From Aquilonibacter sp963703325 (GTDB lineage: Bacteria > Vulcanimicrobiota > Vulcanimicrobiia > Vulcanimicrobiales > Vulcanimicrobiaceae): a DNA stretch of 64,000 nucleotides. The translations under genes and the position numbers were made by a program. Location: the NCBI GenBank assembly GCA_963703325.1, contig OY969805.1:3112086-3176085 (forward strand), given 5' to 3'. The notes beneath the pieces are model-generated. The model was not told the origin of the DNA. It worked only from the letters and a program-made list of their open reading frames with translations, and made no database searches. Below, one piece after another: positions 28,542 through 36,365 of the stretch. How positions within the stretch are numbered: position 1 is the stretch's first letter; the number at the start of each line of letters is the position of its first letter.

Positions 28542-28868
28542 TTAGCGGTACGACGGACGCGATTGGAAGCAATCGCGGCAATAGACCGGTTTGTCGCCAC
28601 GCGGTTGGAACGGCACTTCGGCCACGCCGCCGCATTGGCTGCACGTCGCGCGGAACATTTCCCGCTGACCGCCGCCGCCGCCGCCGCCGCCACCGGTACG
28701 ACCCGCACCGCCACGGCCACCGCCGGCCGCCTTACGGGCAGCGCGACAGTCGGGGCAACGGTTGGGTTTGTTGGCAAAGCCCTTCATGGCGAAGAACTCT
28801 TGCTCGCCGGCCGAAAACGTGAACTGACGCGAACAATCAACGCAGTTCAGATACTCATCTTGATACAT
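28542..28868 (-). CDS. Zinc-ribbon protein, CxxC-x17-CxxC type
   Basis: A 108-residue protein. The N-terminal ribbon has CVDCSRQFTFSAGEQEFFAM and CPDCRAARK; a Gly-rich linker (nine glycines in a row within it) leads to a second ribbon with CSQCGG and KPVYCRDCF. The pattern matches the small bacterial zinc-binding proteins with paired CxxC motifs. A close paralogue lies at 45973-46302. Role unknown; RNA or protein binding is plausible. Start ATG at 28868 follows GGAG. Confidence 0.8.
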   Translation of the reverse strand: MYQDEYLNCVDCSRQFTFSAGEQEFFAMKGFANKPNRCPDCRAARKAAGGGRGGAGRTGGGGGGGGGQREMFRATCSQCGGVAEVPFQPRGDKPVYCRDCFQSRPSYR

Positions 28869-29046
28869 GGGTTAACGAGGACTCCTCGGATTTACGTAGG
28901 TGTATGTTCTCGGAATCGACTCGTTTAGCCCAATCAATGGGAACCAGACCGCGAAACCTAGACGACTCAGCCTACCATGTCCAGCCCAAAACCACAACCG
29001 GGCCTGCGGCAAGTGTCGCAGCAGCCGACCGAGAAGAGCCCGAGCA

Positions 29047-29511
29047 ATGGAAGCACACGATCGGCTCACTACCGGCGAGCTATTGGCCTTGCTCGAGATC
29101 CCGACCGATGGCCGAGTCCTGAGCTTCGGCTCGTCAAGTGCGATTTATGCCCTGGAAATTGCGGCGGCCCGCCCCGACGTCCTCATCGTCGTCTGTGATA
29201 CGGAAGGGTCCACGACCACCGAGGTGGCCGATCGGGCCTTGGCCGAGCACCTTGAAAACCTGGTGGTGGGCGATACCCCAGCAGGTCCTTTGGTCGACCG
29301 CGCACTCTGCATCGACGGGTTGGGCAAGATCGAGCCGCTGCATCTCGTCCACATTCGCACGGCGATGCTTCCGGGCGGCTACGCTGTCTTTGTCGAACCG
29401 ACGGCACCCGAGGCGCAGCCGCTCACCGAGAAACTGCAGGCCGCGGGCTACGCCATCGCTGACGCGCTTGATAATGCATTAGCCGGTTCAACGGTTATCC
29501 GCGCGCGCTAA
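29047..29511 (+). CDS. Methyltransferase-fold protein, hypothetical
   Basis: A 154-residue protein starting MEAHDRLTTGELLALLEIPT. The sequence GRVLSFGSSSAIYALEIAAA then VLIVVCDTEG resembles motif I and the following strand of class I SAM-dependent methyltransferases, with SSS replacing the glycines of GxGxG, so SAM binding is doubtful. The C-terminal half keeps beta-alpha alternation. Convergent with the purP paralogue; stops are 1 base apart. Confidence 0.45.
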   Translation: MEAHDRLTTGELLALLEIPTDGRVLSFGSSSAIYALEIAAARPDVLIVVCDTEGSTTTEVADRALAEHLENLVVGDTPAGPLVDRALCIDGLGKIEPLHLVHIRTAMLPGGYAVFVEPTAPEAQPLTEKLQAAGYAIADALDNALAGSTVIRAR

Positions 29512-29512
29512 C

Positions 29513-30643
29513 TCAAGTCAGTATTTCTTTCAAGCGACTCGCATCACGGGCCATCACCAGTTCCATCGCAATGCGCTCGCCGACCGATACGTCGCGTCCC
29601 CAGCGGTAGGCCGAATACGGCGTATAGCGCGTGCCCGGCGAGCCTGGAATGCGCAGCGAGACGTCGTAGCACACGAACGCTTTTGGCGGACCCGCCACGA
29701 TGATGCATTGCAGCGCGAAGGGTCCGATCACACCCGGCGCATTCGCGTCGCGGGCGGCGGCGACGAACCGTTCGCCCATCTCGAACGCCTTTTCGAGCAT
29801 CGATTCGGTTAATGTGGCCGCGATGTGTCCCGCTTCTTCCAGCCGCATCGGCACTGCGCGCAACGCATCGAAAACGGCGGGCGGCACGTTGCGAAAACCT
29901 TCGAGATTGGTCTGGCGGCGCGTATCGGTACCCATCAGTTCGAGTTCGACTAGGATCGGCGAATAGAAAAAATTGAGGTTAATCGATGGTCCGAGCAGAT
30001 ACTCCTCGATGACCGCATTGCGCAACCCGTCCTTGGTGAGCATGCCGTCGCGTATCAGTCGTTCGCTCGTTTCGCGGTACTCCTGCGGCGAGGAGACGAG
30101 AAAGAACGCGCGTTCGAAGCTGACCTTCGCGTGGGGCGCCTTGACCATCACTAGCCGGTCGATCTCGTCGGGCGACGCAAATTGTTGCGGATAGCGGATC
30201 CCGGCGCGCTCGAGCAGCGCATATTGGTTGGCCGCCTCGTCGCGTTCCTCGGCGCGCAGCAGATAGCGGTTCCCGAAAAACGGCACGCGCATCCCGCGCT
30301 CGATCTCGTCGTAACTGAATTTCTGATGGAGGTAGACTTCGAACGAGCGATTGGCCACGAAGATCGCGTTGCGCGCGAGCAACTTCGCCTGCACGCCGGT
30401 GTCGAGCAGATCGGTAAATGCTGCTAACTCCAGCGTTTCGTCGACGCAGCCGCGCGGCACCGGGGTCTCGCGCCGGCGGTAATGCTCGGTGTAGGTCCGT
30501 TCGCGCCCCTTCGCCGTGATGACGAGATTCGCAAGGCCCTGCGCGCGCGCGCCGTACGCCACCTCGAGCGCCGAATGGCTGCCGATCGAGGTGAGGGTCA
30601 GGCGCGAACGGTCGTACGTTTTCAGGACGCCGGCGATATCCAC
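29513..30643 (-). CDS. PurP-like ATP-grasp protein, divergent paralogue
   Basis: A homologue of archaeal formate-dependent FAICAR synthetase. It opens (V/M)DIAGVLKTYDRSRLTLTS and then IGSHSALEVAYGARAQGL, aligning with archaeal PurP. The GTG at 30643 gives the expected length (376 residues) and lies 10 bases after cydB. Key positions differ from the other copy at 34190-35212: the Gly-rich loop YGAGGGKGYMF is PHAKVSFERAFF here, and the C-terminal MEISARI-GTN is YDVSLRIPGSP. FAICAR synthesis by this copy is therefore uncertain. It is the last gene of cydA-cydB-purP. Confidence 0.75.
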   Translation of the reverse strand: MDIAGVLKTYDRSRLTLTSIGSHSALEVAYGARAQGLANLVITAKGRERTYTEHYRRRETPVPRGCVDETLELAAFTDLLDTGVQAKLLARNAIFVANRSFEVYLHQKFSYDEIERGMRVPFFGNRYLLRAEERDEAANQYALLERAGIRYPQQFASPDEIDRLVMVKAPHAKVSFERAFFLVSSPQEYRETSERLIRDGMLTKDGLRNAVIEEYLLGPSINLNFFYSPILVELELMGTDTRRQTNLEGFRNVPPAVFDALRAVPMRLEEAGHIAATLTESMLEKAFEMGERFVAAARDANAPGVIGPFALQCIIVAGPPKAFVCYDVSLRIPGSPGTRYTPYSAYRWGRDVSVGERIAMELVMARDASRLKEILT

Positions 30644-30653
30644 GAGGCGCGGG

Positions 30654-31640
30654 TTAATCTTCGATGACGACTTTTCCCGCCATTTGCCGCGCAACCAGCA
30701 CGCTGTAGATGATCACCACGACGAGTCCGACGATCACCACGGTCAGAGCGCTCGCGAGTGCAACCGGCGAGGGCGACGCGTCAAAGATCGAAATACCGCC
30801 CGGTCGCGGCGGAAGGCTCGGGATCAGATAGGGATACATCGTGACGGCCGCCTGCAGCAGCAGCGACGCGAGAAAGAGCGACGACGCGATGAATGCGCTG
30901 CGCTCGCGTCCGTTTATCGACAAGAACAACAATGCGCCGAGCGCAGCGAGTGTCAACACCGGAATAACGTCGATCCATGAAAGTCCGATGCCACGTTGGG
31001 CAAGCGTCGCCGCCGTGACCGCGAGGTACAACACCAAAACGGCGGGCCATAGACGCGAGACGAGCCGGCGAGCGCGATCGACGAACGGCCCGTCCGTGCG
31101 CATGACCAAAAATGTCGTCCCGTGGAGCGCAAGGGCTACAACCGCTAGGATACCGACGAGCACGGAATACGGATTGAGCAGTTCGTCGAAGGTTCCGCTG
31201 AAATATCCCTGCGGACCGAACGGCACACCGCGTAACAGATTACCGAGCGCCACGCCAAAGAGCAGAATCAACAGCACGCTTGATGCGCAAAAGCACGTGT
31301 CCCAGAACTGGTGCCAGATTGCGCTCGGGAAGTGCGAGCGCAATTCCATCGCAATGCCGCGAAACATCAACAGCCAAAGCACGACGATGAAGGGCAGGTA
31401 GAATCCCGAGAATGCCGATGCGTAGGCTTGCGGGAAGAGCGCAAAGAGTGCGCCGCCGGCGGCAATCAGCCACACTTCGTTGCCGTTCCAGAACGGACCG
31501 ATGCTGCCCATCGAGCCTTCGCGCTCCCGATCGGTGCGCGCGACGAGCGGCGTGACCGCTGCAACACCAAGGTCGTAGCCGTCGAGCAAGACGTAGACGG
31601 TCAACATGAACGCGATAACGACAAACGCAACGACACTCAT
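30654..31640 (-). CDS. cydB: Cytochrome bd ubiquinol oxidase subunit II
   Basis: An 8-9 helix membrane protein of 328 residues. Subunit II signatures are clear: LLDGYDLGVAAVTPLV, GPFWNGNEVWLIAAGGALFA, FPQAYASAFSGFYLP and TTFLVMRTDGP. Together with CydA it forms the high-affinity quinol oxidase. The start overlaps the cydA stop (ATGA) and the stop is followed closely by the purP paralogue. Confidence 0.93.
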   Translation of the reverse strand: MSVVAFVVIAFMLTVYVLLDGYDLGVAAVTPLVARTDREREGSMGSIGPFWNGNEVWLIAAGGALFALFPQAYASAFSGFYLPFIVVLWLLMFRGIAMELRSHFPSAIWHQFWDTCFCASSVLLILLFGVALGNLLRGVPFGPQGYFSGTFDELLNPYSVLVGILAVVALALHGTTFLVMRTDGPFVDRARRLVSRLWPAVLVLYLAVTAATLAQRGIGLSWIDVIPVLTLAALGALLFLSINGRERSAFIASSLFLASLLLQAAVTMYPYLIPSLPPRPGGISIFDASPSPVALASALTVVIVGLVVVIIYSVLVARQMAGKVVIED

Positions 31641-32942
31641 ACCGGACCGTGCCCGATCTCGCGCAGCGTCAAGTACAAGAACAGGAACCCGAGTAAGAAG
31701 TACATGCCGGCGAAGCCGATCAGCGTAAAGACGATTTCGCCGCTAGCGACGGTCGGCGATACGCCGGCGGCCGTACGCATGAGGCCATAGATAACCCACG
31801 GTTGCCGTCCAACCTCGGTGGTGACCCATCCGGCTTCGCTCGCGATATACGGGAAAGGCATCACCAGCATCAAGAGCCAGAGCACCAGTGGTGTGTCAAA
31901 AAGCCGCCTTCGCCAAAGAAAAAGAGCCGCCAGCGCGGCGATACCCATGAAGATCGTGCCAAGCCCGACCATCACATGATACGCATAGTAGGTGAGATCG
32001 ACCGGCGGCCACAGCTCGGTCGCGTACGCGCTGAGACCCTTCACGCTCGCTCTGAAATTTCCGTAGGCGAGAAAGCTCAGCAGATCGGGCACGTAGACCG
32101 GGTCGATCAGGTCATCCGTGTGTGCATCCGGCATCCCGATGATCGCCAGCGGTGCGTCCCGCGTCGAGTTGAACAAACCTTCCATTGCCGCAAGTTTGAT
32201 CGGCTGATATTTCGTCACCTCATCGCCGTTGCGGTCACCGGTCGGAAAGACTACCAGCACCGCGAAGATCAGCGCGACGATCACGCCGGCGTTGACGAAA
32301 CGCTGCGCCAGCACCGTCTCACGCTTCGAGAGCAAGTAGTACGCGCCCACGCCCGCCACCACGAAACTGCCGGCAACCATCGCACCGCAGACGACGTGTA
32401 AGAACTGCCACCACGCAAACGGCGAGAGCAGCACCGCGGGCAAACTCGTCGAGCTCGATGCGATTGCCGACGATCGTATAGCCGACCGGATGCTGCATCC
32501 AGGCGTCGGTGGCGACGATGAAAAAGCCGGACAGCCACGAGCCGAACCATACCGCCACCGCCGACGTCGAATAGAGCCACGACGGCACGCGGTCCTTCCC
32601 GGCGAGCAACACGCCGAGGAACACCGACTCGAGGAAGAACGCATACACGCCCTCCATCGCGAGCGGCTGCCCAATCACCGAGCCCGAAGCGGCCGAGAAG
32701 GCCGCCCAATTGGTCCCGAATTGGAATTCCATCGGGATGCCGGTCACGACGCCGACGGCAAAGTTGATAGCGAAAATGCGCGTCCAAAACGCCGCCGCAC
32801 GAGCGGCGTCGGCATCGCCGCGCGCGGCCTGCATCGTGTAGAGCGCGACAAACGGCGCCAGCCCGATCGTGGTGATCGGAAACAAGTAATGGAACATGAT
32901 CGTGAACGCAAACTGCAGCCGATCGGCGATCACAACGTCCAT
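31637..32942 (-). CDS. cydA: Cytochrome bd ubiquinol oxidase subunit I, frameshifted
   Basis: The 5' frame starts MDVVIADRLQFAFTIMFHYL, with the haem-ligand His in FHYLFPIT, and runs to NRIELDEFA; the 3' frame continues with VLLSPFAWWQFLHVVCGAM and ends after GWVTTEVGRQPWVIYGLMRT, the CydA C-terminal signature. The junction needs one base removed from a GGG at 32438-32440. As written, the protein would be truncated after helix 5. The gene is otherwise intact, so a sequencing indel is more likely than loss. A short Q-loop type by length (about 434 residues). The start codon touches the structured leader at 32943-33050. Confidence 0.85.
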
Positions 32943-33050
32943 TTAACGGCGCTCCGCCCGAGGCTCCGCGCCCCCCATTTCGTGGAGTCGCCAAACCAGG
33001 GGCCGCACAAACACATTCACTGGCAATCACTCCCCTAGGGCGGCCCCAAT
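32943..33050 (-). ncRNA. Structured leader element, copy A (before cydA)
   Basis: A 108-base sequence that ends exactly at the cydA ATG and matches the 110 bases in front of purCE (39813-39922), about four-fifths identical by eye, same orientation. On the minus strand it ends GGGCGGAGCGCCGTTAA-ATG. A hairpin GGCGC (68-72) with GCGCC (48-52) of 32900+ coordinates brackets a GGAG Shine-Dalgarno-like site, and a CCACGAA loop sits in a second stem CUCC/GGGG. The position suggests translational control. No known riboswitch class was recognised. Confidence 0.6.
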
Positions 33051-33069
33051 CATCGTTGTATACGCTATT

Positions 33070-34206
33070 CTACGACGAAGCAGGGACCGGCGCTAAGACC
33101 TTTCGGGCTTCGGGTGAGTCCTGATATTCGACCGTCAGAATCGAACGCAGGTGCGCCGCCGCGGCCTTCGCATCGTCGGAATCCATCCGATTGAGCGTGG
33201 TCAGACAACTCAAGAGCAACATCGGCATGTCGCGATCGCGCGGATAGACCTTGTGCATGTCGTCGATCGATTGCGCCACTAAGATCGTTTGCGCCGCTTC
33301 ACGATTGCCGTAGTTGTAATCGAGCATGAAGTTGATGTGCTTGAGCTCGTTCTCGATGCCGAGAATCGAGTAGCCCATCTGGCCGAAGTACTCGTCGGCC
33401 GGCGCAAGCGTGCTCAGGTAGGCGTCGTGCGGCATTGCGGTGACGCTCGCGATGATCAAGGGCGAGGTGAGGTCCTTGAGGCGCTGCACGATGATGCCGG
33501 CGTTGGTGCGATCGCCCTGCGTGAAGGCGCCGCTGGTTCCGGCCTGCGCAAGCTCGACCGCGCGCACGAATTCGCCGCCGTAGGTCGTCGGCAAGTGCGC
33601 GAGCGGAAAGTTCAGCGCGGCCGCCTTTTGCAAGGCCAGCGATCGCCACGAACGGTCGCCGGTGAGCAGCCACGCGCGCCAGTTCGCCTCGAGCGTGGCT
33701 AAGCGCGTATCAACGTCGGCCGGATAGGCGGCAGCATTGGCTTGCGCATCGTCATCCGCGAGGCGCGCGAGCTTTTCAGGATCGTCTTCGGAATTGACGC
33801 GATCGAGGAGCGCTTTGGCATCGGCTATCAGCGCCGGATCGCTACTGTTGCGGCTCACCCATACTGCCGCCTCGCGCACGTACCAGACCGCGGCGTCGTG
33901 ATTGGTGAGCGGATTGTAGTGCAAGCCCGCGCCGATCTGCACGGTCAACGTCTCCAATTCGCGCAAGGCCGGATCGTCGGGACGTTGCAGCGAGTACGCG
34001 CGCCCGGCGTTGAAGATCGTCGAGAGATAGATTTCCTGATCGACGAAATCCCACTGTGCTGCCGCAGCCTTATCGTAGGCGGCTTTCATCTGCTGGTAGA
34101 GCACCTCGGGTTCGGCCTCGAGCGCCGCACGCGCCGGCAGCGCCATCCCCGCGGCGACGGCAATCACCGCGACCGCGGCAAGGACGCGCTTATAACACTG
34201 AACCAT
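33070..34206 (-). CDS. Secreted helical repeat protein, hypothetical
   Basis: A 378-residue protein with a signal peptide (MVQCYKRVLAAVAVIAVAAG, then ARA before the mature start). The mature part is almost wholly alpha-helical with TPR-like segments such as AAYDKAAAAQWDFVDQEIYL and a pattern of Ala/Leu. No catalytic motif is visible. It starts inside the last 17 bases of purP and so is probably translated from the purine operon; its stop is 19 bases before the cydA leader. Confidence 0.6.
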   Translation of the reverse strand: MVQCYKRVLAAVAVIAVAAGMALPARAALEAEPEVLYQQMKAAYDKAAAAQWDFVDQEIYLSTIFNAGRAYSLQRPDDPALRELETLTVQIGAGLHYNPLTNHDAAVWYVREAAVWVSRNSSDPALIADAKALLDRVNSEDDPEKLARLADDDAQANAAAYPADVDTRLATLEANWRAWLLTGDRSWRSLALQKAAALNFPLAHLPTTYGGEFVRAVELAQAGTSGAFTQGDRTNAGIIVQRLKDLTSPLIIASVTAMPHDAYLSTLAPADEYFGQMGYSILGIENELKHINFMLDYNYGNREAAQTILVAQSIDDMHKVYPRDRDMPMLLLSCLTTLNRMDSDDAKAAAAHLRSILTVEYQDSPEARKVLAPVPASS

Positions 34207-35212
34207 CGTCCAAAACTAAACGCAAGTTATTGGTAAGAAGTGCGTTTTTGATCTCTCTGGCAATCCGCCGGCCGGTCGACATCGGTTCCGAATAATTGAG
34301 ATACGAGTACGGCGACCCGTCGATGAAAAGGTTGGTTCCGGCCACGATGCGCGCCGAGATTTCCATAATGTAGTATTGCATATCCGGCGTGATGATCGTT
34401 TCGATGCAGAACGCTCCGAACAGCCCCTTGGGGCCGGCGATCTCCTTGCTGACTCGTACCACGTTTTCGCCCATACGTAACGCCTCGGCCAGCATCGATT
34501 CACGCAGGCTCACCGGCTGATTACCCACCACCACGTAGGAAGGACTTACATCCATCCCTTCCTGTGCTGCGGCGGGGATGCGTCCGAGTGAATCGACGTT
34601 GGTCTCGTAGCGGCGATCCATTGACATGATCTCGAGACGATCCTCGAGCGGCGAATAGAAATAGTGAATGTAGAGCGGCACGCCGATGATGTACTCTTGA
34701 ATCGTGTACGCCTTCTTCAGCTCCTTCGAGCGCTTCTCGAAGTCGTTCGCATCGCGGATGAACATGTAGCCCTTGCCGCCGCCCGCGCCGTAGAGTTTTA
34801 CGATCACCGGCCGATCGATCTCGGCGCCGGTCTTGAACTGACGCGGCATCTTGATATCGGCCCGGGTAAGCCACTCGCGCTGCAACTCGCGGCTGGCTTC
34901 CCAATCCAGAACCGCCTTATTGCCAAAATAGGGAATCCTCATCTGCTTGTGCTCTTCGAGCGACAGGTAGGCTACGAACGACCCGTGCGGGACAATGATC
35001 ACCTTCCGGCGCTCGAGTTCGCCGACGAGTTTGGGAAATTCCGAATAGCTGTCGACCGCGATCACTTCGTCCACGAACGCAAACGAACGATACAGCCGTT
35101 CGGTTTCACGGCTGGCAATCGCCAGTGTATGAAATCCTTCGTCGTGTGCGCCCTTGAGGATCTGCAGCGCGGAGTGGGAGCCCAGCGTTGCGATCGTGTA
35201 CGGTCGATTCAT
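34190..35212 (-). CDS. purP: Formate-dependent FAICAR synthetase (PurP), archaeal type
   Basis: An ATP-grasp ligase that formylates AICAR with formate and ATP, normally an archaeal replacement for the PurH transformylase. It starts MNRPYTIATLGSHSALQILK and has the archaeal landmarks VPHGSFVAYL, IPYFGNK, VIVKLYGAGGGKGYMF, MSMDRRYETNVD, MEISARIVAGTN and PMSTGRRIAREIK. At 340 residues it is slightly shorter than the Methanocaldococcus protein (361). All key positions I can compare are kept, so activity is expected. ATGA overlap with purS; last biosynthetic gene of purCE-purL-purQ-purS-purP. Confidence 0.88.
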   Translation of the reverse strand: MNRPYTIATLGSHSALQILKGAHDEGFHTLAIASRETERLYRSFAFVDEVIAVDSYSEFPKLVGELERRKVIIVPHGSFVAYLSLEEHKQMRIPYFGNKAVLDWEASRELQREWLTRADIKMPRQFKTGAEIDRPVIVKLYGAGGGKGYMFIRDANDFEKRSKELKKAYTIQEYIIGVPLYIHYFYSPLEDRLEIMSMDRRYETNVDSLGRIPAAAQEGMDVSPSYVVVGNQPVSLRESMLAEALRMGENVVRVSKEIAGPKGLFGAFCIETIITPDMQYYIMEISARIVAGTNLFIDGSPYSYLNYSEPMSTGRRIAREIKNALLTNNLRLVLDDGSVL

Positions 35213-35601
35213 TTCGGAAATATCGCCCTTTCGATGGCGGGATTGCAGAGTAGGCGTTCCGCGGCCTGCGCGAGCATGGCCGTGTCGGCCGGAAGATCGG
35301 GCGCTCGGTACAGACGCCAACCGACAGGACGGTCGACATTATCTTGCACGATCCACACTTCCCCCACGCGCGGTGCATCGGTCTCGAGCACCGTGACGCG
35401 GTGCTTGTTTGGATTGTAAAGCGACTCATCACGCTCGACGGCAGCCATGAGCGCGGTCGCATTATCCGGTGCATCCGCAAAGCGCACGATGTCCGCGCGT
35501 TCGACCCGCGCAACGTCGATGCCGAGCCGCCGCAACGTCACCAGCGCCGTGTATGCGGCATTGTCGGGAATCTTCAGATTGATCGCGACGGCCCGTCTCA
35601 T
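35209..35601 (-). CDS. purS: PurS-like subunit of FGAM synthase
   Basis: A 130-residue protein starting MRRAVAINLKIPDNAAYTAL. PurS is a small dimeric protein that bridges PurL and PurQ; typical length is 80 residues. The N-terminal beta-alpha-beta unit (residues 1-75) fits PurS only loosely, and the C-terminal part ends LLCNPAIERAIFPK, like the usual LLxNPVIEDY ending. Placement between purQ and purP supports the assignment. It overlaps purQ (TGATG) and purP (ATGA). Confidence 0.6.
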   Translation of the reverse strand: MRRAVAINLKIPDNAAYTALVTLRRLGIDVARVERADIVRFADAPDNATALMAAVERDESLYNPNKHRVTVLETDAPRVGEVWIVQDNVDRPVGWRLYRAPDLPADTAMLAQAAERLLCNPAIERAIFPK

Positions 35602-36365
35602 CACCGTAAGGCTCCGACGAAGCTGCGAAAGAACACGGCGCCGCCGGTTGGCGCGAGCATCGCCGCACCGCGCCGGCGGTCGGGATGATTGAACGTCCAG
35701 GCATCGCGTTCGGGATGGGGCATCAATGCGAGCACGTTCCCCTCGCGGTTGCACAGGCCGGCAATGCCAAGCGCCGATTGATTGGGACTCGCGCTGACGT
35801 CGACGCTGCCGTCTTCGTGCGCGTAGACGAACGCGATGTGATCGCCGTCCTCTAATTCTTGCAAGTGTTCCTTGCTCGCGGCCAGACGGCCCTCGCCGTT
35901 TGCCGTCCATGCTGGAATCAACGGATCGTGACCGAGTCCCGCCGTAATCGCACAACGCGCCGGATCGATCGCCAGTTTGACATACACGTGCGTGCAAACG
36001 AAATGCGGCACCGGTCCGTTGCCGGTGAACGCGGCCGTCGGACGGCGAATCGCTGCGGTTCCGGGCACAAGCCCGGCCTCGAGCAGAATCTGCGCGCCAT
36101 TGCAGATACCGAGCACGAGTTTTCCCGCTTGCCCGCCGGTGATCACGTGATCCATCATCGCATCGTGCGCGGCAATCGCGCCGGCTCGTATGCGATCTTC
36201 GTAGGCAAAGCCGCCCGGCAGCACGTACGCGTCGAAGGTGGGAAGCGTCTGCGCTTGGCTCCAATGCACGAGGTGCACGTCGCCGCCGCAATCACGCAGA
36301 ATGCGAAAAGTTTCGTCTTCGGAATTCGTGCCGGGGAAGACCAGCACCGCAATGCGCGCGCTCAT
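35601..36365 (-). CDS. purQ: FGAM synthase glutaminase subunit
   Basis: A class I glutamine amidotransferase that supplies ammonia to PurL. The start MSARIAVLVFPGTNSEDETF, the FDAYVLPGGFAYEDRIRAGA motif and LVLGICNGAQILLEAGL with the catalytic Cys are diagnostic; the C-terminal MPHPERDAW supplies His and Glu. At 254 residues it is normal. The stop overlaps the purS start by one base and the start overlaps purL by four. Confidence 0.94.
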   Translation of the reverse strand: MSARIAVLVFPGTNSEDETFRILRDCGGDVHLVHWSQAQTLPTFDAYVLPGGFAYEDRIRAGAIAAHDAMMDHVITGGQAGKLVLGICNGAQILLEAGLVPGTAAIRRPTAAFTGNGPVPHFVCTHVYVKLAIDPARCAITAGLGHDPLIPAWTANGEGRLAASKEHLQELEDGDHIAFVYAHEDGSVDVSASPNQSALGIAGLCNREGNVLALMPHPERDAWTFNHPDRRRGAAMLAPTGGAVFFRSFVGALR

